DNA of 26,326 nt from DASZGI01 sp035938995 (lineage in GTDB: Bacteria > Actinomycetota > Actinomycetes > Streptomycetales > Catenulisporaceae). The notes under the pieces are model-generated. The model saw nothing but the letters and a program-made list of their open reading frames with translations, was not told where the DNA came from and did no database searches. The position numbers and the translations under genes were made by a program. Shown here in pieces: positions 7,251-14,507 of this stretch. The stretch spans positions 1 to 26,326 of the forward strand of contig NZ_DASZGI010000299.1 in the NCBI RefSeq assembly GCF_035938995.1, in the 5' to 3' direction. The stretch's first letter is position 1; each line of letters starts with the position of its first letter.

Positions 7251-8483
7251 ATGAGGATCTCCGCACGCGCGTTGCTGGCGAATCCCGGCGCCCAGACCCG
7301 CCCCGCAGAGCGGGTGAACGACCGGGTCCGGTTCCGGCCTGCCCCCGGCGGCGGGGGAGTCGTGCGCGTGGACCGGCGCACCAAGAACCTCACCAAGCGG
7401 CTGCGGCCCGGCGACATAGCCGTCATCGACCACCAGGACATCGACCGGGTGGCCGCCGAGGCGCTGGTCGCGTGCCGTCCGGCTGCTGTCATCAACGCCT
7501 CGGCCTCGATCAGCGGCCGCTACCCGAACCTCGGCCCGGAGATCATCGTGTCGGCCGGGATCCCGCTGCTCGACGAGGTCGGCCCGGACGTGATGGAGCT
7601 GGCCCGCGAGGGCGAGCTGCTGCGGGTCGAGGGCAACGTGCTGTTCCGCGGCGAGACCCCGCTGGCGGCCGGCAAGCTCCTGGAGACCCCGGACGTGGTC
7701 GCCGCCATGGACGACGCGCGCGCGGGGCTGGCCGAGCAGCTCGAGGCGTTCGTCGAGAACACCATGGAGTACCTGCGCAAGGAGCGGGACCTGCTGCTCG
7801 ACGGGGTCGGCGTGCCGCACGTGCGCACCGACTTCGACGACAAGCACGTGCTGATCGTGGTGCGCGGCTACCACTACCGCGAGGATCTCAAGGCCCTGCG
7901 CCCGTACATCCGGGAGTACCGCCCGGTCCTGATCGGCGTGGACGGCGGCGCGGACGCCATCCTCGAGGCCGGCTACCGGCCCCATATGATCGTCGGCGAC
8001 ATGGACTCGGTCTCCGACGAGGCGCTGGCCTGCGGCGCGGAGATCGTCGTGCACGCCTACCGGGACGGCCGGGCCCCGGGCCTCGAGCGGCTGCGCTCGC
8101 TCGGCCGGGAGTGCGTGGTCTTCCCGGCGACCGGCACCAGCGAGGACGTCGCGATGCTGCTCGCCGATGACAAGGGCGCCAAGCTCATCGTGGCGGTCGG
8201 CACCCACCTGACCCTGGTGGAGTTCCTCGACAAGGGCCGCGGCGGGATGGCCTCGACCCTGCTGACCCGGCTGCGCGTCGGCGGCAAGCTGGTCGACGCG
8301 AAGGGCGTCTCCCGGCTCTACCGCAGCCAGATCTCCTCCGGATCGCTGCTGATGCTCGTCGCCGCGGCGATGGTCACGATCGTGGCGACCGCGTTCTTCT
8401 CCCCGCTCGCCCACGCGTACTGGGAAGTGCTGCGCGGTTACTGGGACGCCTTCGTCTTCTGGGTGCAGGGGCTCTTCCGTTGA
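7251..8483 (+). CDS. steA: Cytokinetic-ring protein SteA (thiamin pyrophosphokinase-like fold)
   Basis: A 410-residue protein. Residues 25-190 form the family-specific N-terminal part. Residues 198-350 resemble the catalytic fold of thiamin pyrophosphokinase (GVDGGADAILEAGYRPHMIVGDMDS, with D231, D250 and D252 visible). One C-terminal membrane helix lies at about 364-384, followed by a short aromatic tail. In Corynebacterium glutamicum SteA and SteB act together at the division site in septal peptidoglycan splitting; M. tuberculosis Rv1697 is the syntenic relative. The kinase-like motifs may bind a nucleotide or diphosphate, but activity is not established. ATG 7251 is preceded by GCAGGA. The 131 bases upstream separate it from recN and probably hold its own promoter. 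The stop overlaps the steB start. Confidence 0.9.
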   Translation: MRISARALLANPGAQTRPAERVNDRVRFRPAPGGGGVVRVDRRTKNLTKRLRPGDIAVIDHQDIDRVAAEALVACRPAAVINASASISGRYPNLGPEIIVSAGIPLLDEVGPDVMELAREGELLRVEGNVLFRGETPLAAGKLLETPDVVAAMDDARAGLAEQLEAFVENTMEYLRKERDLLLDGVGVPHVRTDFDDKHVLIVVRGYHYREDLKALRPYIREYRPVLIGVDGGADAILEAGYRPHMIVGDMDSVSDEALACGAEIVVHAYRDGRAPGLERLRSLGRECVVFPATGTSEDVAMLLADDKGAKLIVAVGTHLTLVEFLDKGRGGMASTLLTRLRVGGKLVDAKGVSRLYRSQISSGSLLMLVAAAMVTIVATAFFSPLAHAYWEVLRGYWDAFVFWVQGLFR

Positions 8484-9481
8484 TCGACTTCCGGTACCAC
8501 GTGGTCTCCATCATCGCGGTCTTCCTGGCGCTGACCGTCGGCCTCGTGCTCGGCGCGACGATCGTGAACCAGGACGCGGTCAACAACCTGCACGGCACCA
8601 TCAACGGCCAGACCAACCAGATCAATACCCTCAAACAGAACAACCGCTCGCTGACCGGCTCCAACGGCCAGCTGCAGAACTACATCGACACCACGAAGGA
8701 CAACCTGGTCAGCGGCGCCCTCGAACCGTACTCGGTGATCGTGGTGCGGATCGACGGCTCCGACGACGGTCTCGACAAGTCGACGCTCTCGCTGATCAAA
8801 CAGGCCTCCGCGACCATCGCCTCGGACATCACGGTCAACAAGACCTTCGCCGACGGCAGCAGCACCGACCAGCTCGCGCAGCTCGTCTCCGCTTACACGC
8901 CGCTCGGCCAACCGGTCACCGGGACCGGGACGACGGCGGCGATGAACCTGCTCGCCGAGGCGTTGACCGCGCAGCAGTCGCTGTCCACGCCGCCCACGTC
9001 GTCCGGCATCACGAGTAACGCCCCCAGCACCATGACGCCGGACTGGGCCGTCAGGACCCTCCAGGCCTTCGCGCAGAACGGCGTCATCACCGTCAACACG
9101 ATGCCCAGCTCAGCGGTGGTCACCCGGCCCAACGCCGCGTTCATCGCCGCGCCGACCGAGGCGAGCGGCGCCCCGGCGAACGCGGCGTACATCGCGCTGG
9201 CCGAGGCCCTGCACGCCGACGGGACCGGCGCGGTGATCGCCGGCACCGCGGGCGCGGCGGGCACCGGAGGCCTGATCACCGCGGTGCTCAAGAGCCCGGC
9301 GGCCAAGTCCGTGTCCACCGTGGACGACGTGGACCAGACCACCGGACAGGTCGCCGTGGTGTTCGTGCTCTACCAGGAGGCGGCGAACGCGTCGGCCGCG
9401 GCCGGACATTACGGTACCGTCGGCACGACCGACGGCCTGTTGCCCAAACTGCCCACCCTGCCGACGCCGTCGGCGAGTTGA
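8480..9481 (+). CDS. steB: SteB / MctB-family envelope protein
   Basis: A 333-residue protein starting with TTG at 8480 that overlaps the steA TGA (TTGA junction). The lead MIDFRYHVVS followed by one hydrophobic helix (about 9-28) is the classic start of the family. Next comes a coiled-coil segment rich in Asn/Gln (about 34-75), then an extracytoplasmic alpha/beta domain and a Pro/Thr/Ser tail. The family is often labelled a copper transporter after mycobacterial MctB (Rv1698). In Corynebacterium the partner role with SteA in daughter-cell separation is better supported, and the strict steA-steB coupling favours that here. No copper-binding Cys or Met cluster is visible; the protein has no cysteine. 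Confidence 0.88.
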   Translation: MIDFRYHVVSIIAVFLALTVGLVLGATIVNQDAVNNLHGTINGQTNQINTLKQNNRSLTGSNGQLQNYIDTTKDNLVSGALEPYSVIVVRIDGSDDGLDKSTLSLIKQASATIASDITVNKTFADGSSTDQLAQLVSAYTPLGQPVTGTGTTAAMNLLAEALTAQQSLSTPPTSSGITSNAPSTMTPDWAVRTLQAFAQNGVITVNTMPSSAVVTRPNAAFIAAPTEASGAPANAAYIALAEALHADGTGAVIAGTAGAAGTGGLITAVLKSPAAKSVSTVDDVDQTTGQVAVVFVLYQEAANASAAAGHYGTVGTTDGLLPKLPTLPTPSAS

Positions 9482-9560
9482 CGCGGCGTCGGGGCGCCGC
9501 CATAGCCTGGTCCACCGCACCACCGATCGGTACGCAGCACGCAGAGAGAAGGAACGGCTC

Positions 9561-10460
9561 ATGGGATTCGCGGCCAGCGTCTTCGGATCCGCCGACGGCG
9601 GCGCGCGCCGCGCGACCGGACGGCTGGCTGCGGCGGCGCTCGGCGCCGTAGCGGCCCGGGCCGCTTTCAGCGCGGCGCGGCGTGCGGTCGCGACCGACGG
9701 CCCGGCCCGAGATCCGAAGATGTGGAACCGAGTCAACCACCGCGGCGAGCCGGTCACCCTGCTCGAGGGTCCAGCATACGCGGCAGGGGCCGCCGCGGCG
9801 CTGGCCGTGGTGCCCGGGGTTCCCGCGCCGCTGCGCGCTGCCGCCGTGGGCGCGGCGGTCGGGGCGGGCGCCTTCGGCGTATACGACGACCTGCGCGGCA
9901 ACGCGGACCGGCGCGGGATGCGCGGCCACCTCAAGGCGCTGGCCAAGGGCGAGCTGACCACCGGCGGGGTGAAGATCCTCGGCATCGGCGGCGTCGGCCT
10001 GCTGGCCGGGGCCCTGGTGCGGCGTGGTCCGCAGGACACGCTCGTGGACAAGCTGCTGGCCGGGGTGACCGTGGCCGCCGCCGCGAACGCCGTCAACCTG
10101 CTGGACCTACGGCCCGGCCGGGCGATCAAGGGCGCCGCGTTCGCCGCGGCCCCCGCACTGCTCCGTTCGAGTGAAACCGCGGGAGTCGGCGCGGTGCGCT
10201 GGGCCGGGCTCGGCGCGGCCCTCGCGCTGCTGCCCGAGGACCTGGACGAGCGCGCCATGCTCGGCGACGCCGGGGCGAACGCGCTCGGCGCCGTGCTGGG
10301 TACCGCGGCCGCCGCGTCGGCGTCCTCGCGCGCCGCGCTCGCCGGGCGCGCCGCCGTGCTCACCGCCGTCACGCTGGCCAGCGAGAAGGTCTCCTTCACG
10401 AAGGTGATCGCCGGCTGCCCCCCGCTGCGCGCACTGGACGGACTCGGCCGACGTGCCTGA
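9561..10460 (+). CDS. MraY/WecA-superfamily (PNPT) integral membrane protein, divergent
   Basis: A 299-residue, Ala/Gly-rich polytopic membrane protein. Several motifs align with polyprenyl-phosphate HexNAc-1-P transferases. VYDDLRGN (108-114) stands for the DDxxD loop. TTGGVKILG (133-141) stands for the Lys loop. NAVNLLDLRPGR (176-187) stands for the NxxNxxD motif, and MLGDAGANALGAVLG (233-247) stands for the MraY GDxGSLALG motif. The His-rich loop (HHH in MraY, HxH in WecA) is absent; the matching place reads KVIAGCPPLRALDGLG. It may be a variant transferase or a non-catalytic relative. ATG 9561 follows a GAAGGA site. The end overlaps murJ by eight bases, so it is coupled to a lipid flippase and, through it, to a glycosyltransferase. 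I know of no experimentally named member. Confidence 0.75.
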   Translation: MGFAASVFGSADGGARRATGRLAAAALGAVAARAAFSAARRAVATDGPARDPKMWNRVNHRGEPVTLLEGPAYAAGAAAALAVVPGVPAPLRAAAVGAAVGAGAFGVYDDLRGNADRRGMRGHLKALAKGELTTGGVKILGIGGVGLLAGALVRRGPQDTLVDKLLAGVTVAAAANAVNLLDLRPGRAIKGAAFAAAPALLRSSETAGVGAVRWAGLGAALALLPEDLDERAMLGDAGANALGAVLGTAAAASASSRAALAGRAAVLTAVTLASEKVSFTKVIAGCPPLRALDGLGRRA

Positions 10461-12216
10461 CCGCCGAGCCCCGCTGCCCTCCGTCGACGACCCGCTGCTG
10501 CAGCCAGTAGCGCCCGTCGACGTCGAGCCGCGCGGGCGGTCGGCGGTACGGACGGTCGCCGGGGGGGCGGTGCTGATCGCGGCGGTCACGGTGCTGTCGC
10601 GGATGGTCGGCTTCCTGCGGACGCTGGCGTTCTCGCACACCGTGGGCACGCAGGCCCTGGCCGACGCCTACAACACGGCCAACCAGGTCCCCAACACCGT
10701 CTTCGACATCGTCGCGGGCGGCGCGCTGGCCAGCGTGGCGGTGCCGCTGTTGGCCGGGCCGCTGGCGCGGGGCGAGCGCCGCGACGCGGAGGCCATCGTC
10801 TCGGCGCTGCTGACCTGGGCCGTGGCGGTGCTGCTGCCGCTCAGCGTGATCGGCATCGTGGCTTCGGGACGGCTCGGCGACCTGCTGGCCGGCGGCCACG
10901 CCCCGGTCGGCCCGTACGGCGCGACGGTCGCCCGGTTCCTGGTCATGTTCCTGCCGCAGATCCCGCTCTACGGGGTCGCGGTCGTACTTTCCGCCACGCT
11001 CCAAGCCGACCGGCGGTTCCTCGCTCCAGCGCTGGCCCCGTTGCTCTCGAGCGTCATCGTGGTTTCGACGTACCTGGTCTTCGGCGAGGTCGATCCGACC
11101 GCCGCCGGGGGCGCCCTCACCACGGACGGTACGGCGTCCGAACTCTTTCTCGGCCTCGGCACGACCGCCGGTGTGGCGACGCTGGCGCTGAGCCTGCTGC
11201 CCGCGCTGCGGCGTAGCGGGATGCGGCTGCGACCCCGCTTCCGGCTGCCTGCGGGTATCGCCAAGCGTGCGCGGGGACTGGCTGCGGCGGGTATAGCGAC
11301 GCTCGCCGCGCAGAACCTGGTCGTGCTGGGCGTCGTCGTGCTCACCAGCCACTCGCACGCCGCCGACGGCGCCTTGACGGTGTACACGTTCAGCTGGGCC
11401 GTGTACGTCCTGCCGTACGCGGTGCTGGCCGTGCCGATCGCGACGACCTCGTTCACGGAGCTGTCGGCGCGGTCGGACGACGGCGACCTGGCGGGCTTCC
11501 GCGCGGGGGTCTCCGCGACCAGCCGGGCGGTGCTGATCGCCGCGTGTGTGGGCTCGGCGCTGCTGGCGGCGACGGCGTGGCCGATGGCGTACCTGTTCAT
11601 CTCCGCTCCGACCGGCCCGCGGCCTTCGATGATGGCGTACGGGCTGCTGGCCTTCGCGCTGGGGCTGCCCGGCTACGCGGCGATCGCGCACCTGGGCCGC
11701 GTCCTGTACGCCGGCGGCCACGGGCGCGACGCCGCGACGGCGACCGTGATCGGCTGGCTGACGGTGCTGGCCGCCGACGTCGTGCTGATCTGGGCGCTGC
11801 CCCCGACGCAGGCGGTGGCGGCACTGGGGCTGGGGAACGCAGTCGGGATGACGCTCGCGGGGGTGCTGCTGCTCGTGGCGGCGCGGCGGCGGGCCGGGCC
11901 CGGCGCGTTCACCGGACTCGCGCGCGCGGCGGCGGTCGGCGTCATAGCCGCGGCCGCGGCAGGTGCGGCGGGCTGGCTGGTCGCCAGTTGGATCGGGCCG
12001 ACCGGATCGGCAGCTGCGCTCGGGACGGCGGCGCTGTGCGGCGTGATCGCCCTGCTGGTGTTCGGGGCGCTGGTGCTCGCGCTCGACGACGGCGATCTGC
12101 GGCCGCTGCTGGCTCGCGCGACGGACGGCCTGCGCGGGCTCGGGAACGTGCCGGCGCTGCGGCGCCTGGTGGGCTCGCGACGGCCGCGGAGCGTGCGCGC
12201 GGGCGGGAAGCGGTGA
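10453..12216 (+). CDS. murJ: MurJ/MviN-family lipid II flippase
   Basis: A 587-residue member of the MOP exporter superfamily with about 14 membrane helices. TM1 carries the MurJ signature SRMVGFLRTLAFSHTVG, with R50 and R56 spaced like E. coli R18 and R24. ADAYNTANQVPN places D71 at the position of E. coli D39. The family moves lipid-linked peptidoglycan precursor across the membrane. The N-terminal 30 residues are a cytoplasmic tail, and the C-terminus (about 555-587) is basic. GTG 10453 lies inside the upstream gene, and the TGA is shared with the next GTG (GTGA), so three genes are read as one coupled unit. Actinobacteria often have more than one MviN-like gene; whether this is the essential MurJ or a paralogue serving another glycolipid cannot be told from this window. 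Confidence 0.88.
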   Translation: MPDRRAPLPSVDDPLLQPVAPVDVEPRGRSAVRTVAGGAVLIAAVTVLSRMVGFLRTLAFSHTVGTQALADAYNTANQVPNTVFDIVAGGALASVAVPLLAGPLARGERRDAEAIVSALLTWAVAVLLPLSVIGIVASGRLGDLLAGGHAPVGPYGATVARFLVMFLPQIPLYGVAVVLSATLQADRRFLAPALAPLLSSVIVVSTYLVFGEVDPTAAGGALTTDGTASELFLGLGTTAGVATLALSLLPALRRSGMRLRPRFRLPAGIAKRARGLAAAGIATLAAQNLVVLGVVVLTSHSHAADGALTVYTFSWAVYVLPYAVLAVPIATTSFTELSARSDDGDLAGFRAGVSATSRAVLIAACVGSALLAATAWPMAYLFISAPTGPRPSMMAYGLLAFALGLPGYAAIAHLGRVLYAGGHGRDAATATVIGWLTVLAADVVLIWALPPTQAVAALGLGNAVGMTLAGVLLLVAARRRAGPGAFTGLARAAAVGVIAAAAAGAAGWLVASWIGPTGSAAALGTAALCGVIALLVFGALVLALDDGDLRPLLARATDGLRGLGNVPALRRLVGSRRPRSVRAGGKR

Positions 12217-13310
12217 AACCGCTGCGCATCGCGCTCGTCCTGGGCACAAGTACCGGCGGCGTGGGCGTGCACGTACTTGATCTCGCGCGGGAGTTCGCCC
12301 AGCGCGGGCACGATGTCGTCGTCGCGGGCCCGCCCCAGACCGAGGAACTCTTCCACTTCACGCGGCACGGAGCGCAGTTTCGGCCGGTGCAGATCTCGGC
12401 GGCGCCGAGCCTGGTGAACGATGTGCGGGCGGTCGCGGCACTGCGGCGGGCCCTCACGGACACAGATGTCGTGCACGCGCACGGCGTGCGGGCCGGCGCC
12501 CTCACCGGCCTCGCACTGCTCCGTACCAAGACGCCGTCAGTTGTCACGCTGCACAACGCGATGCTGGCCGGCGGCCTCAAAGCACGGCTGCTCACCGGGC
12601 TGGAGTACCTGGCAGTGCGGCGGGCGGATGTCATACTCGGCGCGTCGGAGGATCTGGTCGCGCGGGCTAAGGCGCTCGGCGCACGTGAAGCCCGGCTGGG
12701 TCCGGTACCCGCGCCGCCACAACCGTCGCCGACGCGCACACGCCATGACGTCCGCGTGGAACTCGGCCTCAAAGACGACGATGGCGAAATCCTCGTCCTC
12801 GCCGTCGGACGCCTGGCGCCGCAGAAGGACTACCCCACCCTGCTCACCGCCGCGCGGGCATGGAGAGGCACCGGGATCCACGTCGCGATCGCCGGCGACG
12901 GACCCCTGCGCGACCAGCTGCAAGCCGATATCGACGCCCACGGCCTCAACGCAGCCCTGCTCGGACACCGCGGCGACATCGCGGACCTCCTGTCCGCGGC
13001 TGATCTGCTCGTGCTGAGCTCCGCCTGGGAGGCCCGAGCACTGGTCGTCCAGGAAGCGATGCGCGCGGGCGTACCCGTCGTGGCCACCTCGGTCGGCGGA
13101 ATCCCCGGGCTCGTCGGCGACGCCGCGCTGCTCGTGCCACCCGGCGACGCCGACGCCGTCGCGGAAGCGGTCAGCAACCTCGCCCAGGACCCCGACGCGC
13201 GGTCGCGCCTCGCCGCCGCGGGCCGTGCCCGCGCCGAGACCTGGCCCGACCTGGACCAGTGCGCCGCCGGCCTGATCGAGCTCTACGCCTCGCCGCGCGA
13301 CGCCTGGTAG
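12213..13310 (+). CDS. GT4-family glycosyltransferase
   Basis: A 365-residue GT-B-fold glycosyltransferase. The N-terminal acceptor domain has the glycine loop GTSTGGVGVHVLDLA (11-25) and DVVHAHG (85-91). The C-terminal donor domain has VGRLAPQKDYPTLL (198-211), AGDGPLR (227-233) and the EX7E motif with E273 and E281. It is retaining and probably uses a nucleotide-sugar donor; donor and acceptor are unknown. There is no membrane segment, so it acts in the cytoplasm or at the inner membrane face. GTG 12213 overlaps the murJ stop, and frame and motifs rule out longer upstream versions, which would be out of frame within murJ. Context suggests it glycosylates a polyprenyl- or lipid-linked substrate handled by its two upstream partners. 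It ends 16 bases before the convergent regulator. Confidence 0.9.
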   Translation: MKPLRIALVLGTSTGGVGVHVLDLAREFAQRGHDVVVAGPPQTEELFHFTRHGAQFRPVQISAAPSLVNDVRAVAALRRALTDTDVVHAHGVRAGALTGLALLRTKTPSVVTLHNAMLAGGLKARLLTGLEYLAVRRADVILGASEDLVARAKALGAREARLGPVPAPPQPSPTRTRHDVRVELGLKDDDGEILVLAVGRLAPQKDYPTLLTAARAWRGTGIHVAIAGDGPLRDQLQADIDAHGLNAALLGHRGDIADLLSAADLLVLSSAWEARALVVQEAMRAGVPVVATSVGGIPGLVGDAALLVPPGDADAVAEAVSNLAQDPDARSRLAAAGRARAETWPDLDQCAAGLIELYASPRDAW

Positions 13311-13326
13311 CGCTCGACGACGGGGC

Positions 13327-14400
13327 TCACACCGGCACCGGCGCGATCGAGTGCCCGCACGGAAGCGTGCCGATGGGCGCCTGCACCCCGGCCTCGAGTT
13401 GCGCCATGCCGTCTTTGGTCTGCTGGTCGGCGGGTCTGTAGACGGCGATGCCCACCCCGGGTGTGGCCAGGACCCCCAGGCTCGTCGCCTTGAAGCGCAG
13501 CTCGCCGAGGGCCGGGTGCCGGAAGATCTTCGTGCGGGTGCTGTGGCCGCGCACCTCGTGGTCCCGCCACATCCGGGCGAACTCCGGGCTCTGCTCGATC
13601 AGGTCCTTGATGAACAACTCCCAGCACGGCTCGCCCACGTGCCGCCCGTAGGCCGCGCGCAGCGTCGCCACCATGTATGGCATCTCCTCGCCCCGGTTGA
13701 CGAACGGATGACAGCAGCCCGGCATGGCGAACGTCGCCCACAGGGTGTTGCGGTACCGGTAGCGCTTCGTCGTAAGGCTGGGAAACACCAGCTCGTAGGG
13801 CCGGTTCCAGGCGAGCACGTCGAAGCGCTCGTTGAGCACCGCGGCGAGCGAGGTCATATCGCCGATGATCTCGAGCACCTCGGGTTCGAGGCCCACCGTG
13901 CGCGCGTCGGGCACGGCGATGGAGGGTACGTCGGCCAGCCGGTAGAGGTGGTCGTGTTCGTCGCGGTCGAGTCGCAGGGTCCGGGCGATCGCGTCGAGCA
14001 CCTGGGTGCTGGCGTTGATCGGCCTGCCCTGTTCGAGCCACGTGTACCAGGTCACTCCGACTCCGGCGAGTTGCGCGACCTCCTCGCGCCGCAGTCCGGG
14101 CGTGCGTCGGCGCGGGCCGCCGGGCATGCCGACGTCCTGCGGGGTCAACCGCTCCCGGCGGGAACGCAGGAACGTGGCCAGTTCGGCGCGGCGGACCTTC
14201 GCCGGCGCGGGCCTGGTGCCCGTCCCGTGCGGCGGTGAGGCGCCGTCGCCATCGGCGTAGAGGTCGTAGAGCCGTGAGGTGTAGACTCCGTCGCTCTCGC
14301 GGCCGTCGGCGTTGGTGTCAGGGCGCCGTTCGTTGACCGGCCCCCACCGTTCCTCGCGCGGTGGCCGTATCGTCGAATTCGCCACAGGCTCTGCCGTCAT
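13327..14400 (-). CDS. XRE regulator with MmyB-like ligand-binding domain
   Basis: A 357-residue transcription regulator. A helix-turn-helix of the XRE type lies at about 72-145, with the family's GLRREEVAQLAGV and WLEQGRPINAS. It is followed by a MmyB-like ligand-binding domain (PAS-related; VLNERFDVLAWN, LWATFAMPGCCHPFVNRGEE, HPALGELRFKATSLG, VYRPADQQT). Relatives act next to transporters or dehydrogenases and are thought to bind small, often fatty-acid-like, ligands. ATG 14400 has GGGGGC seven bases upstream. The first 70 residues are a polar, disordered extension not usual for the family, so a later start cannot be excluded. It is divergent from the MFS exporter with 107 bases between, and probably controls that promoter and its own. 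Confidence 0.85.
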   Translation of the reverse strand: MTAEPVANSTIRPPREERWGPVNERRPDTNADGRESDGVYTSRLYDLYADGDGASPPHGTGTRPAPAKVRRAELATFLRSRRERLTPQDVGMPGGPRRRTPGLRREEVAQLAGVGVTWYTWLEQGRPINASTQVLDAIARTLRLDRDEHDHLYRLADVPSIAVPDARTVGLEPEVLEIIGDMTSLAAVLNERFDVLAWNRPYELVFPSLTTKRYRYRNTLWATFAMPGCCHPFVNRGEEMPYMVATLRAAYGRHVGEPCWELFIKDLIEQSPEFARMWRDHEVRGHSTRTKIFRHPALGELRFKATSLGVLATPGVGIAVYRPADQQTKDGMAQLEAGVQAPIGTLPCGHSIAPVPV

Positions 14401-14420
14401 GGTCACGCCCCCATTTTGAC

Positions 14421-14448
14421 CAGCACCGGACCGTTCATCCAGGTGCTG
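14421..14448. promoter_or_regulatory. Inverted repeat in the regulator/exporter divergent promoter
   Basis: CAGCACC (14421-14427) and GGTGCTG (14442-14448) form a perfect 7-base inverted repeat with arm centres 21 bases apart, two helix turns. It lies between the two divergent starts, and TTGACC (14416-14421) abuts it. It is a good candidate operator for the XRE regulator. Confidence 0.45.
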
Positions 14449-14507
14449 CTGATACCAGGATAAGCAGGCTCTTAGTAACAGGATGCCGAGCCCGCCACGC
14501 TGGTGAC

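Noticed and set aside
9483..9500. GCGGCG/CGCCGC hairpin just after steB as terminator
   Set aside because: Only six bases of stem and no T tract; too weak to call.
10396..12249. A 617-codon open frame on the minus strand opposite murJ
   Set aside because: It is Arg/Gln/His-rich with no domain and mirrors murJ; a shadow caused by high GC.
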